A stretch of 19,076 nt of DNA from an uncultured Clostridium sp. (GCA_905200315.1 CAJKKA010000020.1:1-19076), one strand, 5' to 3'. Shown: positions 1-6,866, counted from the stretch's first letter. Made by a program: numbers and translations. Notes: generated by a model not told the origin, from the sequence alone.

Positions 1-230
1 AGTAAAATCCCTCTTTTTTTTGCCTTTTTTAATAAATAATCTAACTTTGCTTGATTTGCTTTTATTTGGTATGAAAAATAATCTATTAAATCGTTTTCTG
101 CATATTCAAAGTTATTTATTGCACATTCTAATTCGGCTTTTGCTTTTATAACATTTTTTATTATATCTTTATCTTTATCCTTTGCTGTTAATTCTTTTAT
201 TTTATATTCTTTTACGAAATCTTCTTCCAT
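1..230 (-). CDS. DUF2508 (YaaL-like) small protein, C-terminal end cut by window
   Basis: The frame is open from an ATG at 230 to the left edge, giving 76 residues with no stop. A TAGGAG ribosome binding site lies at 238-243. The protein is charged and helical, beginning MEEDFVKEYK and ending in the segment LIDYFSYQIKANQAKLDYLL, then KKAKKRGIL. That C-terminal pattern (Y-x-I-K-A ... L-x-Y-L-L-K-K-A-K) is what I know from the DUF2508 family, small proteins of about 75-90 residues with no defined function, usually found between recR and bofA in clostridia. If so, only a few residues are missing. It lies 56 bp downstream of ogg on the same strand with no clear promoter of its own, so co-transcription is likely. 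Family assignment is by pattern and fairly sure; the function is unknown. Confidence 0.75.
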   Translation of the reverse strand, partial: MEEDFVKEYKIKELTAKDKDKDIIKNVIKAKAELECAINNFEYAENDLIDYFSYQIKANQAKLDYLLKKAKKRGIL

Positions 231-286
231 AAATTTTCTCCTATACTAAAAATTACTATTATTAGTATATGCTTGTACAATAAAAT

Positions 287-1156
287 TTATGCCTCTTTTT
301 CTCTTCTCCAATAAAATAAATATTGTTGAGCTATTCCTGCTAAGTTTCCATATTTTTGATCTGCTATTTCTAAAATCTGTTTTTTACTAACTTTTTTCTC
401 ATCTTCATTTTTTATGTATAAATCGTTCATTACTCTCCTAACCCATACATCTATAGGGAAAACCTCAAATCTTTTAAGGGTTGAAAACAATAATATACAA
501 TCTGCAACTTTAGGCCCTACTCCAGAAAACTTTAAAAGTTCTTCTCTAACTGTCTCTGTGTCTTCATTAAATAATTTTTTTAAATCAACTTCTTTATTTA
601 ATATCATTTTTGTAGTTTCATACACTCTTATATCTCTAAATCCTAAGCCTAATTTTCTATATTCTTCTACACTTACATTTCTTAACTCTTCTGGTGTAGG
701 AAATGTGTAATATTTTTTTCCATTCCATATAATTTCATTACCATAATTTTCAGATAATCTTTCTATTATGCCTTTAATTCTAGGAATATTATTGTTTGCC
801 GAAATTATAAAAGATATAATAGTTTCCCATAAATCTTGATTTAAAATTCGTATTCCTTCTCCATACTCTATACTATTTTTCATATATGAATCTATTTTTG
901 ATAATTTATCTTTTATTTTAGTATAATCTCTGTTTAAATCAAAATATTTTGTTACTATATCTTGTATATTTCCTTTGCAAATTCCTTTAAATATAATTTT
1001 ATTTTCAATACTTTTTACATTTAAAACATTGTTTGCAATTACTCCTGTATAGCTTTCATCATCTTCTTTATTCCATCTGAAGCATTGTCCACACTCGAAA
1101 ATATCTATTAAATTAAATGAATTTATATTTTCTAAAATATAACTTTGTTCTTCCAT
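287..1156 (-). CDS. ogg: 8-oxoguanine DNA glycosylase/AP lyase, OGG1 type
   Basis: Base-excision repair enzyme removing 8-oxoguanine paired with C; family members also cut the abasic site. The 289-residue protein has an N-terminal OGG_N-like domain (about 1-105), then the HhH-GPD fold. Seen directly: SFIISANNNIPRI near 115-127, matching the OGG1 asparagine loop; the hairpin KFSGVGPKVADC at 209-220, whose K216 corresponds to the catalytic lysine; and FPIDVWVRR at 233-241, whose D236 is the catalytic aspartate. Length fits clostridial OGG enzymes. I chose the ATG at 1156 because GGAGGAG lies just upstream. A longer in-frame reading to 1255 would run through the promoter at 1177-1206 and adds only a low-complexity leader. 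It is divergent from the GGDEF gene and probably co-transcribed with the DUF2508 gene. No key residue is missing. Confidence 0.93.
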   Translation of the reverse strand: MEEQSYILENINSFNLIDIFECGQCFRWNKEDDESYTGVIANNVLNVKSIENKIIFKGICKGNIQDIVTKYFDLNRDYTKIKDKLSKIDSYMKNSIEYGEGIRILNQDLWETIISFIISANNNIPRIKGIIERLSENYGNEIIWNGKKYYTFPTPEELRNVSVEEYRKLGLGFRDIRVYETTKMILNKEVDLKKLFNEDTETVREELLKFSGVGPKVADCILLFSTLKRFEVFPIDVWVRRVMNDLYIKNEDEKKVSKKQILEIADQKYGNLAGIAQQYLFYWRREKEA

Positions 1157-1176
1157 AAAAATATCTCCTCCTTCAA

Positions 1177-1206
1177 ATTTTAACATATAATGTTGTTTAA
1201 TGGCAA
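1177..1206 (-). promoter_or_regulatory. Candidate sigma-A promoter of ogg
   Basis: On the minus strand TTGCCA (1201-1206), an 18-nt spacer and TAAAAT (1177-1182) each match the sigma-A consensus at 5 of 6 positions. The start point would fall just before the GGAGGAG ribosome binding site, which supports the ATG at 1156 over the longer frame. Confidence 0.5.
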
Positions 1207-1276
1207 TAATTTTATTATTATATATTTTATTGATATTAATTGTATATGAATACATAAAAATTATTTTAACTGTTAA

Positions 1277-1305
1277 TTGATAAATGTTTATTGTTATATT
1301 AAAAT
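1277..1305 (+). promoter_or_regulatory. Candidate sigma-A promoter of the GGDEF gene
   Basis: TTGATA (1277-1282), a 17-nt spacer and TAAAAT (1300-1305) precede the ribosome binding site AGAGGT at 1313-1318. The leader would be very short. The promoter is divergent from that of ogg within the same 170-bp spacer. Confidence 0.5.
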
Positions 1306-1326
1306 ACTGAACAGAGGTAGAATATT

Positions 1327-2934
1327 ATGAATGAAATTTTGTTAAGAAAAAGTAGTTTAAAGCAATTAGAACAAATAAAAAAGTTTATGTATTGCCATGA
1401 ATATAAAAATCTAAACATATTTTCAAGACAATACTATAAAGAAATAATTCTAAATAAATTTAACCATTATTCTAAACCATATGCCTTTATGTTTGGTGAT
1501 TTTGATAAATTAAACACTATTAATAACATTTTTGGTAAAGAAGCTGGAGATAAAGCCTTGTATAATGCTTTAAAAGTAATAAAATATTCATTACCACAAA
1601 AAGCAATAATTTCTCGTGTTGCTGGTGATGAGTTTTCTATTATACTTACAGAATGTACAAAGGAACAAGCAACTTACTATAAGAAAATTATAGACAAAAA
1701 TTTATATACTTATAGAAATTCAACAAGTGGTCTTACAATTACTTTTGGTATTGAAGATTCTAAAGAAAGTCCTTTAGTTTGCAAGTTATCTTATAATGCA
1801 GAACAAAAAGTAAATAATATAAAAAGTAAAAGAAAAGTAATAGAAAATCTCAACGATGTAGAATTAAATAATATTAATTTAGATACTAACAATTCCGATA
1901 AATTATGGAAAAATTTAAATCATAGTATTTCAAGTGCAATAAAAAATTATGTTGCAGATTTAAGACTCTCAGACTCCTTTAATTACACTGCAAAGGATTT
2001 AAAAAGTGAATCTCTATTTATTATTGAAGAACTTGGAACTTTAATAGAACATAAAAAAAATATAGAAATTGATTCACCTCATATTGTTTCATATACTCAA
2101 AAACTTTCTAAGGAATCTGCAAATTTATTACATAATTTACTATCTAATAATGAAGATTTTAATAGTCAATTAAATAATTTATCTTACAAAGATTTGTTAA
2201 ACATAAATTCATCTAGTAAAGAACTATCAAATCAATTAATTAGAAATCCCATTTCTCAGTTATACGGAAAAAGCTACTTAAATCACTTTTTAGTGAATAA
2301 AATATGCAATTCCGCTTCTGAATATGAAGCTATTTACTTTAGCAACGTTGGCGTAAAAACTTCTAATACGGCCTATGGCCACGATTATACAGATAAAAGG
2401 TTATCAACCTCTGCTAATGCCTTAAAATCTCACTTATCAGATATTTCTCTATTTAATAATTCAAACTTTACTTTTGATGATTTAGATAATTTTTTAATCG
2501 ACTTAGGCGGTGGAAATTATTTAGCTATAGTTGAAAAATCACAAGAAATATCTGAAAGCGAAATAAAAAATATTATAAATTCACTGAATAATTCTAAAGA
2601 AGATATTTTAAAATTTGGTTATTCTATAAATCCTAATTTTCAAAATAGCACCCCAGATATTTTTAATAATTCCTTAGAAAAATTGAAAGTTGATTGTAAT
2701 AAGAGTAAAGATAAAATAAAACATAAAATTTTAACAAGTTCAGACTCTATTTTAGCTTTTGATAAAGAAATTTTACAATGTGTAAACCAATTTTTAGAAA
2801 CTATACCAAATGCTCCAAATGATATAAATGCTAAAAAGCGCTTTTTATCTAATGTTTTTATTTCTTTAACAAACGAAGCTTCTAATTATAAAGGTTCTTC
2901 TTTAGATGAAAAAGAAGATTTCTCAAGAGATTAA
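1327..2934 (+). CDS. Cytoplasmic protein with two GGDEF domains, second one degenerate
   Basis: The 535-residue protein has no signal peptide or membrane segment. The first GGDEF domain (about 25-170) has the metal-site aspartates D58 and D60 in FGDFDKLNTINNIFG, GTP-contact N66, D75, and the active-site loop SRVAGDEF with AGDEF at 99-103. A for the first G is tolerated in active diguanylate cyclases, so cyclic-di-GMP synthesis is plausible. No RxxD product-inhibition site is present upstream of the loop. A helical linker (about 190-300) follows. A second GGDEF-like fold spans about 305-470: NPISQLYGKSYL resembles the DxLTGLxNR start, AYGHDYTDKRL resembles the TYGHxxGDxxL helix, and DLGGGNYLAIV replaces RxGGDEFxxx. 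The metal aspartates and the D/E pair are missing there, so it is probably non-catalytic. The last 60 residues are unrecognised. It is the only plus-strand gene here and ends 2 nt from the yitT stop. Confidence 0.85.
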   Translation: MNEILLRKSSLKQLEQIKKFMYCHEYKNLNIFSRQYYKEIILNKFNHYSKPYAFMFGDFDKLNTINNIFGKEAGDKALYNALKVIKYSLPQKAIISRVAGDEFSIILTECTKEQATYYKKIIDKNLYTYRNSTSGLTITFGIEDSKESPLVCKLSYNAEQKVNNIKSKRKVIENLNDVELNNINLDTNNSDKLWKNLNHSISSAIKNYVADLRLSDSFNYTAKDLKSESLFIIEELGTLIEHKKNIEIDSPHIVSYTQKLSKESANLLHNLLSNNEDFNSQLNNLSYKDLLNINSSSKELSNQLIRNPISQLYGKSYLNHFLVNKICNSASEYEAIYFSNVGVKTSNTAYGHDYTDKRLSTSANALKSHLSDISLFNNSNFTFDDLDNFLIDLGGGNYLAIVEKSQEISESEIKNIINSLNNSKEDILKFGYSINPNFQNSTPDIFNNSLEKLKVDCNKSKDKIKHKILTSSDSILAFDKEILQCVNQFLETIPNAPNDINAKKRFLSNVFISLTNEASNYKGSSLDEKEDFSRD

Positions 2935-2936
2935 AT

Positions 2937-3785
2937 TTACTTTTTAAAGCCCATTCCAAAGACCTCTCTAGCATTTGAAATTATAATGAATGCCTGAGGG
3001 TCTATTTTTTTAGCCGCTGTTTTTACCTTAAATACATCTCCTCTTGTTGCGGCACACATTAGTATAATCTTTTCCTTATTTGTATACATTCCCTTCCCAA
3101 ACAACCCTGTTGTTCCTCTTTTTATGTTTTCTCCAATTTTTATAGCTATTTCTTCATTTTTTTCTGAAATGATAAAAATAAGTTTAGTAAAATAAATTCC
3201 TTCAAATAAAATATCTATTACTTTTCCCATTAAATATATAGATATTGCAGAATATAAACCAATTTCTATTTCTTTAAAAAAGATAATATTCAATACCACA
3301 ACAATCACATCTATAATAACAATAACATTACTTATTCGCATATTGGAATTATATTCTTTTATAATATTACTTACTAGCTCGCTTCCTCCAGTTGAACCAT
3401 TTGCTCTTAATATAATTGCAGTTCCAATTCCTACAATTATTCCACCATATATGCACGCTAAAAAACTATCTGCTGTTATTGTATTTAATTTATCAAATAT
3501 ATCCATAAAAATAGATAAACTAATAGTTCCTACAACAGATTTAGCAAAAAAAGATTTTCCTATTTTATATCCAGAAAATAAAAATAAAGGAACATTTAAA
3601 ACAATATTTGTAATTTCCATAGGAATTTTAAATAAATAATATAATATTGTTGCTAATCCAGCTATTCCACCAGTTGAAAGCTTACATGGTAATAAAAACA
3701 TAGATATTCCCAATGCCATTACTGCAGCCCCAAAAATAACTTCAATAATATCTATAAAAAAAACTTTAATATTTTCTGTATTCAT
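2937..3785 (-). CDS. YitT-family membrane protein (DUF161 plus DUF2179)
   Basis: The 282-residue integral membrane protein has about five to six hydrophobic segments (near 10-30, 42-53, 58-72, 83-97, 108-127, 152-170, 178-198). It has the family glycine motifs LSTGGIAGLA (37-46) and ANGSTGGSELVS (128-139), and a soluble C-terminal DUF2179 domain (about 205-282) ending NAREVFGMGFKK. Transport substrate and function of this family are not established. I chose the ATG at 3785; the GTG nine bases upstream is part of the AAGGTGA ribosome binding site rather than a start. That site is partly inside a perfect hairpin (3794-3823). It is the last gene of the rnc transcript, 58 nt after the radical-SAM-like gene, and its stop is separated from the convergent GGDEF stop by two bases. 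Confidence 0.9.
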   Translation of the reverse strand: MNTENIKVFFIDIIEVIFGAAVMALGISMFLLPCKLSTGGIAGLATILYYLFKIPMEITNIVLNVPLFLFSGYKIGKSFFAKSVVGTISLSIFMDIFDKLNTITADSFLACIYGGIIVGIGTAIILRANGSTGGSELVSNIIKEYNSNMRISNVIVIIDVIVVVLNIIFFKEIEIGLYSAISIYLMGKVIDILFEGIYFTKLIFIISEKNEEIAIKIGENIKRGTTGLFGKGMYTNKEKIILMCAATRGDVFKVKTAAKKIDPQAFIIISNAREVFGMGFKK

Positions 3786-3793
3786 AAAAATCA

Positions 3794-3823
3794 CCTTATA
3801 TTGCTATTATTAGCAATATAAGG
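3794..3823. terminator. Perfect 13-bp hairpin over the yitT ribosome binding site
   Basis: Arms CCTTATATTGCTA (3794-3806) and TAGCAATATAAGG (3811-3823) enclose the loop TTAT. On the plus strand the hairpin is followed by CTTTTT, as in an intrinsic terminator. On the minus strand it is followed by TGATTTTTATG, and its 3' arm takes up the AAGG of the yitT ribosome binding site. It may act as a bidirectional terminator, as an attenuator, or to limit yitT translation. The structure is certain; the role is inferred. Confidence 0.6.
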
Positions 3824-3843
3824 CTTTTTAATGCACTTTATAA

Positions 3844-4836
3844 TTATACTTCTAAAAAATCTGTAAATTTTTTCTTTATATTTATTTCTATCTTCCCTGG
3901 CTTAATTTCTTCGTTCGTAACAACTTTAGAATCAACATTATAATATTCTTTTAATTTTTCTATGTTTTCGTTTTCAAATCCTATAGCGTTTTCAAAATTT
4001 TGTGGATTTACCTCTATTTCTACTTCTTTAACTTTTACATTGTATTGTTTTATTTTATCTACAATAGTATCAAACCATATACCTGATTCTACTCTATTTT
4101 TAAATTCTTCATATGCAACATTATTCATAATTTCAACTGCTATTTTTTTGTGTGTTAGTATATAAAATATTTCTTTTGCTCTTTCTATACTCTGAACTAT
4201 TGTTAATTCTTCATATTCACCTTTTTCTAATTCTTGAGCAATTTTTGTTTTTTCTTTAATTGATACTTGGTAAACTTCAACACATTTTGGTTTTAATTTA
4301 CATATTAATTTTGCAGTATTTATCTCATCTAATTTTGTTGCTTCTGGTAAACCTATATATATTTTATATATTAAATAAAAACCGAATCTTTTTATTAATT
4401 TTGTTGCTCTTTTTATTTCTTCATATGAAAAAGAAAATTGTGCTCTTTTCAATAGATAATTGCTTAAGGAAGCTACTTCCATTTTTATAGTTTTTACTTT
4501 GTATTTTCTTAGTATTTTCAAATTTTGTTTTGTAATATTTTGTGGTAATGTTTTTATTATAATATTTGATATTTTATTTTCCTTAATATATGGTAATACG
4601 CTTGAAAGTAGTTCCTCTTGTTTATCTAAGTCTAATTTAGTAAAATATTCTCCTTCAAATGAAATTTCAATATTATTATTTTCTATCTCTTTTAAATTTT
4701 TCTCAATTATATCTACAACATCTTTAGCTGTTATCTGTTTTTCCTGCAATTTTATTCCAGTTGAACTAGAAAAAATATCTTTTTCTCTCTCTATTGTTTC
4801 CTTTAATTCTATCGGTAAAATGTAAGTTTTTTTCAT
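3844..4836 (-). CDS. Radical-SAM-family homologue lacking the Fe-S cluster cysteines
   Basis: The 330-residue protein aligns by eye along its length with the radical SAM protein (ELP3-like, COG1243 type) that follows rnc in many clostridia. Shared patterns are KKTYILPI at the start, ITAKDVVDIIEKNL (35-48), FEGEYFTKLDLDKQEELL (60-77; family FYGGSFT..), RKYKVKTIKMEVASL (110-124; family ..GVQSM), KLIKRFGFYL..KIYIGLP (146-164) and INTAKLICKLKPKCVEVYQV (172-191). Where the family has PHLGCPHxCxFCNQ this protein has LKETIEREKDIFSSSTG (11-27), with no cysteine. Its only cysteines are C179 and C185, and the GGSF motif has become GEYF. It should therefore not bind a [4Fe-4S] cluster or do radical chemistry; a scaffold or regulatory role is possible but unproven. 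The frame is intact. The start has AAAGGAGG and lies 12 nt after the rnc stop. The usual next gene, smc, is absent. Confidence 0.72.
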   Translation of the reverse strand: MKKTYILPIELKETIEREKDIFSSSTGIKLQEKQITAKDVVDIIEKNLKEIENNNIEISFEGEYFTKLDLDKQEELLSSVLPYIKENKISNIIIKTLPQNITKQNLKILRKYKVKTIKMEVASLSNYLLKRAQFSFSYEEIKRATKLIKRFGFYLIYKIYIGLPEATKLDEINTAKLICKLKPKCVEVYQVSIKEKTKIAQELEKGEYEELTIVQSIERAKEIFYILTHKKIAVEIMNNVAYEEFKNRVESGIWFDTIVDKIKQYNVKVKEVEIEVNPQNFENAIGFENENIEKLKEYYNVDSKVVTNEEIKPGKIEINIKKKFTDFLEV

Positions 4837-4848
4837 ATTTTCCTCCTT

Positions 4849-5526
4849 TCATTTTTTTAATATTTCTATTGCTTTTTTTGCAGCTTCCATTTCAGCATGT
4901 TTTTTAGAGCTTCCTTCCCCAATTGCTAAATATTTTCCTTCACATTCCACTTTAGCCGTAAATTTTTTATCGTGATCTGGTCCTTCTTCTTTTATAATTG
5001 TATATTTTATATTAACATTACCATTTACTTGTAACATTTCTTGTAAAACTGTTTTATAATCCTTCATTCCAACACTTTTACTAGAAATTTCTATGCTATC
5101 TTTTAAATTATCTATTATAAACTTTTTAGCAGGTTCAAGACCTCCATCTAAGTATATTGCCGCAACCACTGCCTCAAAAGTATCTTCTAACACTGCTTTT
5201 CTTTGAGACCCATTGTTTAAAATTTCACTTTTTCCTAATAATAAGAAATCACTAAAATTATGCATTTTTGAAACTTTAGATAAGCTTTCTTCACATACAA
5301 CACTTGCTCTAACTTTAGTCATTTCTCCTTCTTTTAAGTTATCATAATTGCTATACAAAAATTCACTAGATACAAATTCTAAAATACTATCTCCTAAAAA
5401 TTCAAGTTTTTCATAGCTCTCAACCTTCTGTTCATATGCATAAGAAGAATGTGTTAAAGCCTGTTTTAAAAGATTAATATTATTAAATTTATACCCTATG
5501 CTATCTTCTAATTTTGAAAAATCCAT
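4849..5526 (-). CDS. rnc: Ribonuclease III
   Basis: Double-strand-specific endoribonuclease for rRNA precursor and mRNA processing. The 225-residue protein has the N-terminal RNase III domain with the signature YEKLEFLGDSIL (38-49) carrying E42 and D46, and LEDTFEAVVAAIYLDGG (113-129) carrying D115 and E118. These are the four metal-binding residues. A C-terminal double-stranded RNA-binding domain (about 156-225) ends SSKKHAEMEAAKKAIEIL. I chose the ATG at 5526 since GAGGTGA upstream is the ribosome binding site; a GTG nine bases earlier lies inside it. The stop is TGA, so TGA is not reassigned in this organism. It has its own promoter (5576-5603) and heads a rnc, radical-SAM-like, yitT transcript. 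The standard plsX-acpP-rnc order is kept, but a pilin-like gene separates acpP from rnc. Confidence 0.97.
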   Translation of the reverse strand: MDFSKLEDSIGYKFNNINLLKQALTHSSYAYEQKVESYEKLEFLGDSILEFVSSEFLYSNYDNLKEGEMTKVRASVVCEESLSKVSKMHNFSDFLLLGKSEILNNGSQRKAVLEDTFEAVVAAIYLDGGLEPAKKFIIDNLKDSIEISSKSVGMKDYKTVLQEMLQVNGNVNIKYTIIKEEGPDHDKKFTAKVECEGKYLAIGEGSSKKHAEMEAAKKAIEILKK

Positions 5527-5575
5527 ATTATTCACCTCAATTCTATAAATTATAATAGCGTCTTTTTATGTTTAC

Positions 5576-5603
5576 ATTATATACTAAAATAAAAAATTTG
5601 CAA
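5576..5603 (-). promoter_or_regulatory. Sigma-A promoter of rnc
   Basis: On the minus strand TTGCAA (5598-5603), a 16-nt spacer ending TAGTA and a perfect TATAAT (5576-5581). It sits immediately after the terminator at 5606-5640, so rnc transcription starts afresh here. Confidence 0.65.
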
Positions 5604-5605
5604 GA

Positions 5606-5640
5606 AAAAAAGAAATAAACCTATAATTTATTTCTTTTTT
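5606..5640. terminator. Intrinsic terminator after the pilin-like gene
   Basis: Arms AAAAAAGAAATAAA (5606-5619) and TTTATTTCTTTTTT (5627-5640) are exact complements around a 7-nt loop, giving a 14-bp AT-rich stem with its own T run on either strand. It lies 8 nt beyond the stop of the pilin-like gene and separates it from rnc. Confidence 0.75.
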
Positions 5641-5647
5641 ATATAGT

Positions 5648-6289
5648 TTAATATATTCCATATAATTCTGCTTTTGTAGTAGAATTATTTACACATCTCA
5701 TTACTACTGATGTATCGCTCTTATAGTAACAATAAGCAACATATGGAGCAGTATTATTATAATTTACAAAAAAGCTATTTTCTCCTTGTTTCTTTAATAA
5801 ATCAACAGAAATTTCGGTTGATGCTACTAAATTATTATAACTATTATAGCATATAAGAATAACAGAATTATACTGATTTAAATCTTTTACATCTAACTCT
5901 GTTTCATTTTGAGAAGTTGTTGACGCTAATAGTTCCCAAGTTCCTTTTTTCTTTAATTTTTCATATTCTTCCTTTTCTATTGTAATTTGTTCTCTTGTAT
6001 TATAATCATTAACTTTATTTTCTAAACTTTGTAAATTTTTTTCTTCCTCAATTTGCGCTTCATTTGTTTTTTCTTTAGATATTTGCGCCTTTTTTATTAT
6101 TCCATTTTCCCCCATTATCATATTCAAGGTTACACCTGCTAAAATTAATAGTACGATTATTGTTATTATTAGAGCGATTAAGGTTATTGCTGTATTATAT
6201 GTTGGTTTGTAGGAGATTGTTTGAATGTTTGATTTTATTTTACCGAATATTTTTAATATTATTTTTCTCTTTTTCGGCATTTTTTTCAT
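5648..6289 (-). CDS. Prepilin-like (type IV pilin/pseudopilin-type) surface protein
   Basis: The 213-residue protein has a long, very basic N-terminus (1-33, many K/R), then a 23-residue hydrophobic helix ITLIALIITIIVLLILAGVT (35-54). An amphipathic, charged helix (60-115) and a C-terminal domain rich in Y, N, S and T (120-213) follow. This is the architecture of the prepilin-type proteins common in clostridia, whose core reads GITLIALVIT..LLILAG and continues TGENGI..KA; here MGENGIIKKAQ is present. Two points are unusual: the residue before the mature start is A34 instead of the glycine favoured by prepilin peptidase, and there is no glutamate at mature position 5, though that lack is common in this subgroup. 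No peptidase, ATPase or other pilin gene is nearby. AAGGAG precedes the ATG at 6289. It is its own transcription unit with two candidate promoters and a terminator. Confidence 0.75.
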   Translation of the reverse strand: MKKMPKKRKIILKIFGKIKSNIQTISYKPTYNTAITLIALIITIIVLLILAGVTLNMIMGENGIIKKAQISKEKTNEAQIEEEKNLQSLENKVNDYNTREQITIEKEEYEKLKKKGTWELLASTTSQNETELDVKDLNQYNSVILICYNSYNNLVASTEISVDLLKKQGENSFFVNYNNTAPYVAYCYYKSDTSVVMRCVNNSTTKAELYGIY

Positions 6290-6316
6290 ATTAAATCTTC
6301 TCCTTCTTTTGTTTTT

Positions 6317-6345
6317 ATTATAGGCACGAAGTACAGTGCTTACAA
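6317..6345 (-). promoter_or_regulatory. Proximal promoter of the pilin-like gene
   Basis: On the minus strand TTGTAA (6340-6345), a 17-nt spacer and a perfect TATAAT (6317-6322). The spacer is notably GC-richer than its surroundings and contains GCAC and GTGC eight bases apart. Confidence 0.6.
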
Positions 6346-6365
6346 TAATTAAATTTTACACTTTT

Positions 6366-6410
6366 ATTTTATATTAAATAAACTTTTATTTCAATACTTT
6401 TAAATAAATT
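6366..6410 (-). promoter_or_regulatory. Distal promoter of the pilin-like gene, copy 1 of a shared block
   Basis: On the minus strand TTGAAA (6389-6394), a 17-nt spacer and TAAAAT (6366-6371). The whole 45-bp block recurs at 8922-8966, upstream of the membrane-anchored protein gene, with 40 of 45 positions identical by my count, far more than two unrelated promoters would share. Confidence 0.55.
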
Positions 6411-6467
6411 TTTCTATAATTAAAAAACAACTTTATATTTCTCTTTTTAAAATAAAAAATGTACGAA

Positions 6468-6505
6468 AAAAACATATTGTAATTTTTATTTTACAATATG
6501 TTTTT
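6468..6505. terminator. Intrinsic terminator of acpP
   Basis: Arms AAAAACATATTGTAA (6468-6482) and TTACAATATGTTTTT (6491-6505) form a 15-bp stem with an 8-nt loop, followed on the minus strand by further T residues. It lies 23 nt after the acpP stop and could work on either strand. Confidence 0.78.
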
Positions 6506-6527
6506 ATATTATTTATTTTTTAACTGC

Positions 6528-6767
6528 TTATGCATTTTCTTTTATGTATTCAACTACATCATTTACAGTTACTATTTTTTCTGCATCAGCATCTGGAATT
6601 TCCATATCAAATTCTTCTTCTAATGCCATTATTAATTCTACTATATCTAGAGAGTCTGCACCTAAGTCATCTATAAAAGATGCTTCTAGTGTAACTGAAG
6701 CTTCTGCAGCTCCTAATTGTTCTACTATTATAGCTTTTACTTTTTCAAATACTTCTTCTGAACTCAT
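6528..6767 (-). CDS. acpP: Acyl carrier protein
   Basis: Small acidic carrier of growing acyl chains in type II fatty-acid synthesis. The 79-residue protein has the usual length and four-helix pattern. The phosphopantetheine attachment site is S39 in [20 protein letters not shown] (34-53). The C-terminus [10 protein letters not shown] is typical. The ribosome binding site is GGGGGTGA with a rather long spacing to the ATG at 6767. It has its own consensus promoter (6838-6866), 124 bp after the plsX stop, so it can be made in excess of PlsX, as is usual for ACP. The fab genes that often lie between plsX and acpP are absent here. Confidence 0.97.
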   Translation of the reverse strand: MSSEEVFEKVKAIIVEQLGAAEASVTLEASFIDDLGADSLDIVELIMALEEEFDMEIPDADAEKIVTVNDVVEYIKENA

Positions 6768-6816
6768 TACTTTAAGTTCACCCCCTTTTGCTTTTGCAAA
6801 TTGTATAAAATTATTT

Positions 6817-6830
6817 TAGTATTTTTACTA
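6817..6830 (-). promoter_or_regulatory. Dyad at the acpP transcription start, possible operator
   Basis: TAGTA (6817-6821) and TACTA (6826-6830) form an inverted repeat with a 4-bp centre. It sits where transcription from the promoter at 6838-6866 would begin, a usual operator position. Read on the minus strand as ATAGTA and TACTAA, it resembles FapR half-sites, but the spacing is one base short of that known site. Assignment to a regulator is speculative. Confidence 0.3.
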
Positions 6831-6837
6831 TAGCAAG

Positions 6838-6866
6838 TTTATATTATAAGTTGTAATAATTGTCAA
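6838..6866 (-). promoter_or_regulatory. Sigma-A promoter of acpP
   Basis: On the minus strand a perfect TTGACA (6861-6866), a 17-nt spacer and TATAAA (6838-6843). It lies in the plsX-acpP spacer, which holds no terminator, so acpP may receive both read-through and its own transcription. Confidence 0.72.

Noticed and set aside
240..286. Separate promoter for the DUF2508 gene
   Set aside because: TATACT and TTGTAC are present but not at a workable spacing; only a small TACTA-TTAT-TAGTA dyad is seen.
414..710. Plus-strand open frame within ogg
   Set aside because: It lies wholly inside a well-supported glycosylase gene on the other strand, lacks a ribosome binding site and has no recognisable domain. 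The same applies to the other open frames opposite tuf, fusA, plsX, trmFO and the rest.
3786..3794. GTG start nine bases upstream for YitT
   Set aside because: The GTG is part of the AAGGTGA ribosome binding site serving the ATG at 3785. The same reasoning excludes the upstream GTG of rnc.
6817..6830. Firm call of a FapR operator
   Set aside because: The half-sites look right but the centre is 4 bp rather than 5 and no fapR gene is visible, so I list only a dyad.
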